Source of the DNA: Streptomyces asoensis
GTDB taxonomy: Bacteria; Actinomycetota; Actinomycetes; Streptomycetales; Streptomycetaceae
Direction: 5' to 3'
Assembly: GCF_013085465.1 (NCBI RefSeq)
Contig: NZ_CP049838.1
Location: 4,030,001 to 4,094,000 of the forward strand
DNA length: 64,000 bases
Part shown: positions 24,540 through 33,467 of the stretch, piece by piece
Numbering within the stretch: the first letter of the stretch is position 1
Layout: every line of letters starts with the position of its first letter
Position numbers and translations under genes: made by a program
The notes under the pieces: generated by a model
What the model was told of the DNA's origin: nothing
The model's input: the letters and a program-made list of their open reading frames with translations, nothing else
Databases searched by the model: none

Positions 24540-24572
24540 CATGGTCTACACCACTGAGTGGTGTAGACCACC
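24540..24572. promoter_or_regulatory. Double dre operator before nagE2
   Basis: Two dre-like sites, CATGGTCTACACCACT (24540-24555) and AGTGGTGTAGACCACC (24557-24572), are mirror images. TGGTCTACACCACT and AGTGGTGTAGACCA form a perfect 14-bp inverted repeat around one G. It ends 18 nt before the nagE2 ATG. Confidence 0.85.
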
Positions 24573-24590
24573 ACCCGATGGAGGAAGTCT

Positions 24591-25844
24591 ATGAGCACCG
24601 CCACCGCGCCCACGGCGGCCCCCTCGAAGAAATGGGGCTCCGGCCTTTTGCAGGGGCTTCAGAAGGTCGGCCGCAGCCTTCAGCTCCCGATCGCCGTGCT
24701 GCCGGCGGCGGGCATCCTGCTGCGACTCGGCCAGGACGACGTCTTCGGCAAGGACGGCCTCGGCTGGGACAAGGTCGCCAAGGTGTTCGCGACTGCCGGT
24801 GACGCCGTCTTCGCGAACCTGCCGCTGCTGTTCTGCGTCGGCATAGCCATCGGCTTCGCCAAGAAGGCCGACGGCTCGACCGCCCTCGCCGCGCTGGTGG
24901 GCTTCCTCGTCTACAAGAACGTGCTGACCGCGTTCCCGATCACCGACGCGCAGATCACCAAGGGCGCGGACGTCGCCGCCACCTACAACGACCCCAAGGT
25001 CTTCGGCGGCATCATCATGGGCCTGATAGCCGCGGTCACCTGGCAGCGCTTCCACCGCACCAAGCTGCCCGACTGGCTGGGCTTCTTCAACGGCCGCCGA
25101 CTGGTCCCGATCCTGATGGCCTTCATCGGCACCGCTGTCGGTGTCCTCTTCGGCCTGGTGTGGGAACCCATCGGCGACGTCATCACCAACTTCGGCGAGT
25201 GGATGACCGGACTCGGCGCTGTGGGTGCGGGCATCTTCGGTGCCGTCAACCGTGCGCTGCTCCCCGTGGGCATGCACCAGTTCGTCAACACGGTGGCCTG
25301 GCAGGAGATCGGCTCGTTCAAGGACTCCTCCGGTGCCGTCTGGCACGGTGACCTGCCGCGCTTCTTCCACGGCGACCCGACCGCCGGCCAGTTCATGACG
25401 GGCTTCTTCCCCATCATGATGTTCGCGCTTCCGGCCGCCGCCCTGGCCATCACCCACACGGCCCGCCCCGAGCGCCGCAAGGCTGTCGGCGGCATGATGC
25501 TGTCGCTCGCGCTGACCTCCTTCGTCACCGGTATCACCGAGCCGATCGAGTTCGCGTTCATGTTCATCGCGCCGGTGCTGTACGTCATCCACGCGGTCCT
25601 GACAGCCCTGTCCATGGCCGTCACCTGGGCTCTGGGTGTCCACCACGGCTTCAGCTTCTCGGCGGGCGCGATCGACTACTTCCTCAACTGGAACCTGGCC
25701 ACCAAGCCCTGGATGATCATCCCGATCGGCCTGGTGTTCGCGGCGATCTACTACGGCGTCTTCCGCTTCGCCATCATCAGGTGGAACCTCCCCACCCCGG
25801 GCCGGGAGCCCGAGGAGGAGGTCGAGGACCTCACCAAGGCGTAG
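24591..25844 (+). CDS. nagE2: PTS EIIC component, N-acetylglucosamine permease
   Basis: A 417-aa EIIC permease, tandem paralogue of nagE1, with the same signatures (LPIAVLPAAGILLRLGQDD, GFFNGRRLVPILMAF, TGITEPIEFAFMFIAP, GVHHGFSFSAG). The ATG follows GATGGAGGAAGTCT with a good ribosome-binding site. Codon usage is even more C-ending than in nagE1. In S. coelicolor the corresponding NagE2 is, from memory, the main GlcNAc transporter. The double dre element upstream suggests tighter repression than at nagE1. A strong terminator follows. Confidence 0.94.
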   Translation: MSTATAPTAAPSKKWGSGLLQGLQKVGRSLQLPIAVLPAAGILLRLGQDDVFGKDGLGWDKVAKVFATAGDAVFANLPLLFCVGIAIGFAKKADGSTALAALVGFLVYKNVLTAFPITDAQITKGADVAATYNDPKVFGGIIMGLIAAVTWQRFHRTKLPDWLGFFNGRRLVPILMAFIGTAVGVLFGLVWEPIGDVITNFGEWMTGLGAVGAGIFGAVNRALLPVGMHQFVNTVAWQEIGSFKDSSGAVWHGDLPRFFHGDPTAGQFMTGFFPIMMFALPAAALAITHTARPERRKAVGGMMLSLALTSFVTGITEPIEFAFMFIAPVLYVIHAVLTALSMAVTWALGVHHGFSFSAGAIDYFLNWNLATKPWMIIPIGLVFAAIYYGVFRFAIIRWNLPTPGREPEEEVEDLTKA

Positions 25845-25872
25845 GCGCGCGCCACGCCCGCGCAGGACATGC

Positions 25873-25910
25873 GAAGGCCCCCGGAGCCCTGAACCGCTCC
25901 GGGGGCCTTC
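25873..25910. terminator. Terminator downstream of nagE2
   Basis: A perfect 15-bp stem, GAAGGCCCCCGGAGC/GCTCCGGGGGCCTTC, with an 8-nt loop, between the convergent nagE2 and MBL genes. Confidence 0.88.
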
Positions 25911-25935
25911 TGCGTGGTGTGTGCATGGGGTGGAT

Positions 25936-26688
25936 CTAGATCTCGTACGTCGCCCGTGGCGCGGCCAGTTCCACCGGGCCGTCGAACACCGCGCGGGCGT
26001 CCGCCAGGTTGACCCGGGGGTCCGTCCACGGCGGGATGTGGGTCAGTACGAGCTTCCTCGCGCCCGCCCTGCTCGCCGTCTCGCCGGCTTCGCGGCCGTT
26101 GAGGTGCAGGTCGGGGATGTTCTCCTTGCCGTGCGTGAAGGCGGCCTCGCACAGGAAGAGGTCGGTGTCGCGGGCGAGGTCCTCCAGCGCGGGGCTGATC
26201 CCGGTGTCGCCGGAGTAGGTCAGCGACCTGCCGCCGTGTTCGACGCGGATGCCGTACGCCTCCACCGGGTGCGCCACGCGTTCGGTGTGCACGGTGAACG
26301 GGCCGATGTCGAAGGTGGACGGCTTGACCGTGTGGAAGTCGAAGACCTCGCTCATGGAGGAGGCCGACGGGGTGTCGGCGTAGGCCGTGGTCAGGCGGTG
26401 CTCCGTGCCCTCAGGGCCGTAGACCGGGATGGGGTCGCAGCGGCCGCCGTCGTGCCGGTAGTAGCGCGCGACGAAGTAGGCGCACATGTCGATGCAGTGG
26501 TCGGCGTGCAGATGACTCAGGAAGATCGCGTCGAGGTCGTAGAGACCGCAGTGGCGCTGCAACTCGCCCAGGGCGCCGTTGCCCATGTCGAGAAGCAGCC
26601 GGAAGCCGTCGGCCTCGAGGAGGTAGCTCGAGCAGGCCGATTCCGCGGACGGGAACGACCCCGAGCAGCCGACGACGGTGAGCTTCAT
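25936..26688 (-). CDS. MBL-fold metallo-hydrolase (RNase Z-like class)
   Basis: A 250-aa zinc hydrolase. Metal ligands are in HLHADHCID (His59, His61, Asp63, His64), with further motif residues in YSGDTGIS and LTHIPPW. N-terminal LTVVGCSGSFPSAES and the length match the short RNase Z/arylsulfatase-like MBL proteins found in actinomycetes next to rdgB and rph; these are often annotated as cyclic-phosphodiesterase-like, and the substrate is unproven. ATG follows GGAGG at 10 nt. Two tandem palindromic sites lie 60-100 nt upstream. Confidence 0.9.
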   Translation of the reverse strand: MKLTVVGCSGSFPSAESACSSYLLEADGFRLLLDMGNGALGELQRHCGLYDLDAIFLSHLHADHCIDMCAYFVARYYRHDGGRCDPIPVYGPEGTEHRLTTAYADTPSASSMSEVFDFHTVKPSTFDIGPFTVHTERVAHPVEAYGIRVEHGGRSLTYSGDTGISPALEDLARDTDLFLCEAAFTHGKENIPDLHLNGREAGETASRAGARKLVLTHIPPWTDPRVNLADARAVFDGPVELAAPRATYEI

Positions 26689-26750
26689 GAAGGCGAAACC
26701 TCCGCTGGCGGGAAACCGAGAAGTACCGGGTGAGGTCCGGGGGACGGATC

Positions 26751-26790
26751 GTGGAACGAATGATCGTCAAGTGGAACGAATGATCGTTAA
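26751..26790. promoter_or_regulatory. Tandem 20-bp repeats, probable operator of the MBL gene
   Basis: Two copies of GTGGAACGAATGATCGTCAA (second copy with T for C) abut at 26751-26770 and 26771-26790. Each contains an inverted repeat AACGA-ATGA-TCGT(T). The 280-bp interval between the divergent MBL and MazF-like genes holds nothing else obvious. Confidence 0.6.
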
Positions 26791-26968
26791 ATGGGGCGAC
26801 GGAGCTCGTGCGGTGCGTCGAGCGTAAGGCGCAAAACCCCGGGTCGCTCCTCCACCAGGGGCCGTTGTGGGCGAACTCACCTGTGGTGTCACCGGTTCGG
26901 CTGGACCGGGGGCATGTGAAGTGATGATGGGGCGCGCGGTGGCACTCGCGCGCCGGTAACGTCGTCGT

Positions 26969-27451
26969 ATGGACACGTCCTGGTGGCTCGCGCTCGCGGC
27001 GGTGATACTGCTCGCGCTCGTCGCGACGCTCGTGGACGGCTGGGGGCGGGGCCGACGACCGCAGCGGCGCAGGACCCGGCCGCCGGGCCGGACGACGGGT
27101 CGGCCCTCGGGCCGGTCGACCCGGGGCCACGGCTTCGCCGGCCGTCCCCAGCCCGCGGAGATCTGGTGGGCGGACGTGCCGTTCGAGGACGGCCCGGGGG
27201 TGAAGGACCGGCCGTGTCTGGTGCTCATGGTGCGCGGTGACCGCGCCACCGTCGCGAAGATCACCAGCAAGTACCACGACGAGCGGGCCGGAGTGATCCC
27301 GCTGCCGCCGGGTGCCGTGGGGGACGCGCAGGGGCGGCCGAGTTTCCTGGAGACGGACGAGCTGCGCCAGATCCGGATGAGTGACTTCCGGCGCAGGGTG
27401 GGTGTGGTGGACCCGGTCCTGTGGGACCAGGTCCGTCACCTGGCTACCTGA
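26969..27451 (+). CDS. Membrane-anchored PemK/MazF-like protein
   Basis: 160 aa. Residues about 5-24 form a membrane helix (WLALAAVILLALVATLVDGW), 26-58 a strongly basic linker, and 59-160 a PemK/MazF-type fold (PAEIWWADVPFEDGPGVKDR, PCLVLMV, VIPLPPG, LETDELRQIRMSDF). Free MazF toxins are soluble mRNA interferases of about 110 aa; the membrane anchor and absence of an antitoxin gene beside it are unusual. TAACGT lies 6 nt before the ATG, suggesting a leaderless mRNA. It converges on cysM with 4 nt between. Whether it cleaves RNA is not known. Confidence 0.82.
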   Translation: MDTSWWLALAAVILLALVATLVDGWGRGRRPQRRRTRPPGRTTGRPSGRSTRGHGFAGRPQPAEIWWADVPFEDGPGVKDRPCLVLMVRGDRATVAKITSKYHDERAGVIPLPPGAVGDAQGRPSFLETDELRQIRMSDFRRRVGVVDPVLWDQVRHLAT

Positions 27452-27455
27452 AACC

Positions 27456-28701
<1,246 letters not shown>

Positions 28702-28826
28702 GGCTCAGGGCTCCTGTCGGAAGGTGTGGGCGGCGCGGGTTCGTGCGTGTGTGGCTCCCCACGCTCGGCTGCGCTCGCGCGGGCGGTGCCCCCATCGGCT
28801 CACGGCCGTACGGCGGGGGGTGTGCG

Positions 28827-28922
28827 TCAACAGATGGCGCTGGCGAGCCTGCACAGGTCGACGTGCAGCCGCGCCACGAGCAGTGCGCCCGGCGTCTTCT
28901 CGCTCACGTCGTTCAGAACCAT
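28827..28922 (-). CDS. Cysteine-responsive leader peptide of cysO-cysM
   Basis: A 31-codon ORF whose product ends RLHVDLCRLASAIC, with Cys as the last residue and another eight positions earlier. Streptomyces genomes carry this type as a putative leader peptide before sulfur genes. TACGAT (28929-28934) lies 6 nt before the ATG, so the mRNA starts with the AUG. Stalling at the Cys codons when charged tRNA-Cys is low would alter folding of the 125-nt leader before cysO. A palindrome, ATGTG-ATCC-CACAT, lies at 28959-28972 near the -35 region and may bind a sulfur regulator. Confidence 0.85.
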   Translation of the reverse strand: MVLNDVSEKTPGALLVARLHVDLCRLASAIC

Positions 28923-28958
28923 GGGCTCATCGTATCGATTCCCGGTCCGGCTCCTGGA

Positions 28959-28972
28959 ATGTGATCCCACAT
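28959..28972. promoter_or_regulatory. Palindrome near the cys leader promoter
   Basis: ATGTGATCCCACAT, a perfect 5-bp inverted repeat with 4-nt spacer, lies about 25 nt upstream of the -10 hexamer of the leader peptide. Possible regulator site. Confidence 0.4.
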
Positions 28973-29014
28973 CGCGGACGGTATGGGGCCGGGGAGTGAG
29001 ATGTCACCCCGCCG

Positions 29015-30055
29015 CTAGGCCGACGCGCGGCGCACCAGGCGGGTGGGGACGATCACGGAGGGCCCGTCCGGCGCGTCTTCCCGGGCGAGCAGCAGCCGGG
29101 CCATCAGCCGTCCCATCTCCTCGATGTCCTGGTGGACGGTGGTGAGCGGCGGGTCGGTCGTCTCGGCGATGGAGGTGAGGTCGTCGAAGCCGACGACGGC
29201 CACGTCCTCGGGGACCCTGCGCCCGCGCTCCCGCAGGGTCTGGAGGGCGCCGGAGGCCATGAGGTCGGAGGCGACGAACACGGCGTCGAGGTCGGGGTGG
29301 CGGTCCAGCAGCGCGGCCATGGCGTCGGCGCCGCCCTGCCGGGTGTAGTCCGCCCGCTCGACGAGGGGCGGCGAGACGGCGTCGCGCAGCACGTCCCGGT
29401 ACCCGGCCAGCCGGTCCACGGCGGAGTTCTCCTGGTCGTAGGGTCCGGCGACGGTGGCGATCCGGCGCCGCCCGAGGGCGACCAGGTGCTGGACGGCCAG
29501 CCGGGCGCCGCCCCGGTTGTCGCCGTCGACATGGGCCTGGCCGGGCCGCTCGGGGTCGCCGTCGCGCAGCAGCGGGCGGCCGCCGAACACGGCCGGGAGG
29601 CCGAGTCGGTCGATGATCTCGGCCAGCCGGTCGCCGGGGCGCAGGGGGAACAGGATCGCGCCGTCGACATGGCCGCCGCCGAGGTAGTCGGCCACGCGCG
29701 CGTAGTCGTCGGGTTCCTCCAGGAACAGCAGGACGGCCTGTGCGCCGTGGAGCGCGAGTTCGCGGCGGATGCCGCGCAGGAGGAGGTCGAAGAAGGGGTC
29801 GATGAAGAGCCGGTTCTCGGGCTGGGCGGCGACCACGGCGACGGCGTTCGTGCGGTGGGTGACGAGTTGCCGGGCCGCCTGGTTGGGGACGTATCCCAGC
29901 TCGGAGATCACCCGGCGGACCCGGTCGACGACCTCCGTCCGTACCCGGGCCTCCCCGTTGATCACCCGGGACACGGTCGACTTCGAGACTCCCGACTGCC
30001 GGGCGACGTCTTCGAGCGTGGGCCGCCGTACGTACGAGCGTTGCGTCAACACCAT
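29015..30055 (-). CDS. LacI-family transcriptional regulator
   Basis: About 346 aa. The N-terminal HTH is PTLEDVARQSGVSKSTVSRV with the hinge helix at YVPNQAARQLVTHRT, followed by a periplasmic-binding-protein-like effector domain (VDGAILFPLRPGDRL, GRRRIATVAGP, AVVGFDDL). Effector is probably a sugar, by family. ATG 30055, TTG 30049 and GTG 30082 are possible starts; ACGGAG directly precedes the ATG and sits 6 nt before the TTG. It stands between the cys operon and pncA with no sugar genes adjacent, so its targets are elsewhere or itself. Confidence 0.92.
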   Translation of the reverse strand: MVLTQRSYVRRPTLEDVARQSGVSKSTVSRVINGEARVRTEVVDRVRRVISELGYVPNQAARQLVTHRTNAVAVVAAQPENRLFIDPFFDLLLRGIRRELALHGAQAVLLFLEEPDDYARVADYLGGGHVDGAILFPLRPGDRLAEIIDRLGLPAVFGGRPLLRDGDPERPGQAHVDGDNRGGARLAVQHLVALGRRRIATVAGPYDQENSAVDRLAGYRDVLRDAVSPPLVERADYTRQGGADAMAALLDRHPDLDAVFVASDLMASGALQTLRERGRRVPEDVAVVGFDDLTSIAETTDPPLTTVHQDIEEMGRLMARLLLAREDAPDGPSVIVPTRLVRRASA

Positions 30056-30124
30056 CTCCGTTGGGGCGAGTTGTGCGTGCACCTTGCGGAAACGGTAACC
30101 GGCGGGCGGGGGGTGGCGCCGGGA

Positions 30125-30709
30125 CTAGACGACCGGCTTGCCCATCAGTTGCACGCCGGCCGCGCGCAGTTCCTCCAGGGCACGGTCGGTGCTCTCCTCG
30201 GCCACGCCGGCGGTGAGGTCCAGCAGGACCTGGGTGCGGAAGCCCTCGCGGGCCGCGTCCAGGGCGGTGGCGCGTACGCAGTGGTCGGTCGCGATGCCGA
30301 CGACGTCCACCTCGTCGATCTGGCGGTCCCGCAGCCAGTCCCCCAGCGTGGCGCCGTTCTCGTCGGCGCCCTCGAAGCCGCTGTACGCGGCCGCGTAGGC
30401 GCCCTTGTCGAAGACGGCGTCGATGGCCCCGGAGGCGACGGCGGGCGCGAAGTTGGGGTGGAAGCCGACGCCCTCCGTGCCCGCCACGCAGTGCGCGGGC
30501 CAGGAGTGCACGTAGTCGGGGTTGTCGGCGAAGTGGCCGCCGGGCGCGATGTGGTGGTCGCGGGTGGCCACCACGTGCCGGTATCCGGCGGGCGCCTGCC
30601 CGATCAGCTCGGTGATGGCGGCGGCCACGTCGGCGCCGCCGGCCACCGCGAGGCTGCCTCCCTCGCAGAAGTCGTTCTGCACGTCTACGACGATCAAGGC
30701 GCGGCGCAT
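30125..30709 (-). CDS. pncA: Nicotinamidase
   Basis: A 194-aa isochorismatase-fold hydrolase that converts nicotinamide to nicotinate. Catalytic triad Asp9 (VVDVQNDF), Lys102 (VFDKGAYAAAYSGFEG) and Cys144 (GIATDHCVRATALDA) is complete; metal ligands include Asp51, His53 and His59 in TRDHHIAPGGHF. ATG at 30709 follows AAGGA. It lies 97 nt downstream of pncB, which uses its product, so the two form an NAD salvage pair. Confidence 0.96.
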   Translation of the reverse strand: MRRALIVVDVQNDFCEGGSLAVAGGADVAAAITELIGQAPAGYRHVVATRDHHIAPGGHFADNPDYVHSWPAHCVAGTEGVGFHPNFAPAVASGAIDAVFDKGAYAAAYSGFEGADENGATLGDWLRDRQIDEVDVVGIATDHCVRATALDAAREGFRTQVLLDLTAGVAEESTDRALEELRAAGVQLMGKPVV

Positions 30710-30806
30710 GGTCGGTGTCCTTCGACTGAGGGTGAAGTAATTGAGCCTAGAGACTTTGTCGGCCCCGCGGGAGGGGGCGTCGCCCGGTGTGCGCCGGGCA
30801 CACGCC

Positions 30807-32153
30807 CTAGTTACCCGACAGGCCCTGTACATACTCCGTGGGAATGACGGGTTCCCCGCGCGACAGCTGGTTCGCGGAGAGGGGCAGACCGGCGCGGGCC
30901 GCCGCGTGGCGGTCGCGGACGGCGTCCAGGGGCTCGCGGCCGACGACCTCGCCGCCCTTGACCAGCTCGACGAGCAGCTGGTGGTCGGCCAGTCCGGCGG
31001 GGACGGGGCCGGTGCCGACGACCTCGGCCTCGGCCACCCCGTGCGCGTCGGGCCGGCGCGCCGCCCACTTGCGGCCGCCGATGGAGGTCTTGCCGCCGGT
31101 GGACTTCTTCGCCACCGACACCAGCGGCGCCGCCGGGTCGGCGGATCCGGCGCGGGCGACCAGCTTGTAGACCATCGAGCAGGTCGGGTGCCCGGAACCG
31201 GTCACCAGCTGGGTTCCGACGCCGTACGCGTCGACGGGCGCGGCGGCCAGCGAGGCGATGGCGTACTCGTCGAGGTCGGAGGTGACGACGATCCGGGTGT
31301 CCGTCGCGCCGAGCTCGTCGAGCTGCTCGCGCACCCGGTGGGCGACGAGGAGCAGGTCGCCGGAGTCGATGCGGACCGCGCCGAGCTCGGGCCCGGCGAC
31401 CTCGACGGCCGTCCGGACGGCCTCGGCGACGTCGTACGTGTCCACGAGCAGGGTGGTGCCGCGGCCGAGCGAGTCGACCTGGGCCTGGAAGGCGTCCCGC
31501 TCGGTGTCGTGGAGGAGGGTGAAGGCGTGGGCGCTGGTGCCCACGGTGGGGATGCCGTAGCGGAAGCCGGCGGCCAGGTCGGAGGTGGTGGCGAAGCCGC
31601 CGATGTAGGCGGCGCGGGCGGCGGCGACCGCGGCCAGCTCGTGGGTGCGGCGGGCGCCCATCTCGATCAGGGGGCGCTCGCCCGCGGCGGAGGACATCCG
31701 GGAGGCGGCGGCCGCGATCGCGGAGTCGTGGTTGAGGATGGAGAGGATGACGGTCTCGAGGAGCACGCACTCGGCGAAGGAGCCCTCGACCCGCATGATC
31801 GGCGAGCCCGGGAAGTAGACCTCGCCCTCGGGGTAGCCCCAGATGTCACCCGTGAAGCGGTATCCGGCGAGCCGGTCCAGGGTCTCCTCGTCGACGATGT
31901 TCCGCTCGCGCAGGAAGCCGAGGACGTCCGCGTCGAAGCGGAGGTTCTCGACGGCGTCCAGGACCCGCCCGGTGCCCGCGACGACGCCGTAGCGCCTGCC
32001 GTCCGGCAGTCGCCGGGTGAAGACCTCGAACACGCTGTGCCGTTCGGCCGTGCCCGCTTTCAGGGCCGCCTGGAGCATCGTCAGTTCGTACTGGTCCGTG
32101 AAGAGCGCCGTCGACGGAACATCCACCGGCAGCCCAAGGTCCGCTGTGTTCAT
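30807..32153 (-). CDS. pncB: Nicotinate phosphoribosyltransferase
   Basis: 448 aa, first step of the Preiss-Handler pathway: nicotinate plus PRPP to nicotinate mononucleotide. Recognisable blocks are [71 protein letters not shown] and RIDSGDL. ATG at 32153 (MNTADLGL) is the conserved start; the frame runs back to 32228 without support. Divergent from clpS with only 65 bp between, so the promoters are close. Confidence 0.95.
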   Translation of the reverse strand: MNTADLGLPVDVPSTALFTDQYELTMLQAALKAGTAERHSVFEVFTRRLPDGRRYGVVAGTGRVLDAVENLRFDADVLGFLRERNIVDEETLDRLAGYRFTGDIWGYPEGEVYFPGSPIMRVEGSFAECVLLETVILSILNHDSAIAAAASRMSSAAGERPLIEMGARRTHELAAVAAARAAYIGGFATTSDLAAGFRYGIPTVGTSAHAFTLLHDTERDAFQAQVDSLGRGTTLLVDTYDVAEAVRTAVEVAGPELGAVRIDSGDLLLVAHRVREQLDELGATDTRIVVTSDLDEYAIASLAAAPVDAYGVGTQLVTGSGHPTCSMVYKLVARAGSADPAAPLVSVAKKSTGGKTSIGGRKWAARRPDAHGVAEAEVVGTGPVPAGLADHQLLVELVKGGEVVGREPLDAVRDRHAAARAGLPLSANQLSRGEPVIPTEYVQGLSGN

Positions 32154-32218
32154 GGCAATGGATGGTACTCCCTTTTCGTCGGTGTGACGATTTCCCGGAT
32201 GCGTGGCAGCATGGGCTT

Positions 32219-32527
32219 GTGACGTCACCCGCTCCCCTTGAGATCGAACGCACCGAGTCGGCGGAGGAGGTCTTCGCCGTACCCGAGCCGGACGTCCCCT
32301 GGGTCACGATCGTGCACAACGACCCGGTCAACCTCATGAGCTACGTGACGTACGTCTTCCAGTCGTACTTCGGGTACAGCAAGGACAAGGCCACCAAGCT
32401 CATGATGGACGTCCACCACAAGGGCCGCGCGGTCGTCTCCAGCGGCAGCCGCGAGGAGATGGAACGCGACGTGCAGGCCATGCACGGTTACGGCCTGTGG
32501 GCCACGCTCCAGCAGGACCGGAAGTAG
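32219..32527 (+). CDS. clpS: ATP-dependent Clp protease adaptor ClpS
   Basis: A 102-aa N-degron adaptor that delivers substrates to ClpA/ClpC-Clp[20 protein letters not shown] is the ClpS core with the N-degron pocket, and [20 protein letters not shown] is the Clp-binding part. The GTG start at 32219 has CAGCAT exactly 6 nt upstream, a weak leaderless promoter candidate. It is followed 11 nt later by the DUF2017 gene, a conserved actinobacterial pairing. Confidence 0.95.
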   Translation: MTSPAPLEIERTESAEEVFAVPEPDVPWVTIVHNDPVNLMSYVTYVFQSYFGYSKDKATKLMMDVHHKGRAVVSSGSREEMERDVQAMHGYGLWATLQQDRK

Positions 32528-32538
32528 CCTCCCCTCCT

Positions 32539-33147
32539 ATGCCTGGACACTTCGAACCGCTCCCCGGCGGCGGCGCGGCCGTCGCACTCGACGACGTCGA
32601 GATCTCCATCATCCGGTCGCTGGCCGTGCAGCTCCTGGAGCTCATCGGCCCCGGCCCCGCCGAGGACGCCCCCGACGACCCGCTCGCCGAGCTCTTCGCC
32701 GACGGGCCGAGCGAGCCCCCGGCCGACCCGGTGCTGCGCCGCCTCTTCCCGGACGCCTACACCGACCCGGAGGGCACCCCGGGACCCCAGCGGGCGGACG
32801 AGCAGAAGGCGCACTCCGCCGAGTTCCGCCGCTACACCGAGAACGACCTGCGGGCCGGCAAGCGCGAGAACGCCCTCACGGTGGTCCGCTCGCTGGACGA
32901 GCTGGCCTCCGAGGCGGCCGGCGCGGGCGGGGCGGTGCTGAAGCTGACGCCGCAGGAGTCCCAGCAGTGGCTCCGCGCGCTGAACGACCTGCGCCTCGCG
33001 ATCGGCTCCCGCCTGGAGATCACCGACGAGGACGACACCGACCTCCTCTACCGGCTGCCGGACGAGGACCCGCGCAAGCCGATGGTGATGGCGTACCTGT
33101 GGCTGGGCGGGCTCCAGGAGACGCTCGTGACGACTCTTCTGCCCTGA
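32539..33147 (+). CDS. DUF2017 family protein, clpS partner
   Basis: 202 aa, soluble and acidic. The start MPGHFEPLPGGGAAVALDDV, LLELIGP, the helical middle (RRYTENDLRAGKRENALTVV) and C-terminal MAYLWLGGLQETLV match DUF2017, which follows clpS across actinobacteria. The conserved linkage suggests a role in Clp-dependent proteolysis or its regulation, but none is shown. A structured, T-flanked hairpin follows. Confidence 0.88.
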   Translation: MPGHFEPLPGGGAAVALDDVEISIIRSLAVQLLELIGPGPAEDAPDDPLAELFADGPSEPPADPVLRRLFPDAYTDPEGTPGPQRADEQKAHSAEFRRYTENDLRAGKRENALTVVRSLDELASEAAGAGGAVLKLTPQESQQWLRALNDLRLAIGSRLEITDEDDTDLLYRLPDEDPRKPMVMAYLWLGGLQETLVTTLLP

Positions 33148-33170
33148 TTTCTTCGCTTTTTTGTTCGCTC

Positions 33171-33228
33171 AGAGGACGCTCAAATCCGGATAACGATCGC
33201 GTCAACGCGACGGCCGGGAGTGTCCTCT
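33171..33228 (+). terminator. Branched hairpin downstream of clpS-DUF2017
   Basis: An outer 11-bp stem, AGAGGACGCTC with GAGTGTCCTCT (one G-U), encloses CCGG/CCGG and an inner TCGCGT-CA-ACGCGA hairpin, followed by TTTGTGTCT. It is most likely the operon terminator. The rest of 33148-33467 is the permease upstream region; I see no gene there. Confidence 0.55.
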
Positions 33229-33467
33229 TTGTGTCTCGTTCATCCGCTTCTTCTTGTGTCGTGCGCCACAGCCCGCCCGGGTGATCAATATTGCGGGCGT
33301 GATAAATCTTCACGACCGCCCGGCGAACACCACCCGTATGTTCGGCCGGGTGCGCCACCGAGCCGGTTGATCGCCGGCCAGGCATCGCTCCATCAATCCG
33401 GGGGGATCGAAACCCGATCCGAGGCCGACGAGAGGCCCGGTTCGGCATGGAGAAAGGCGCACCACAC

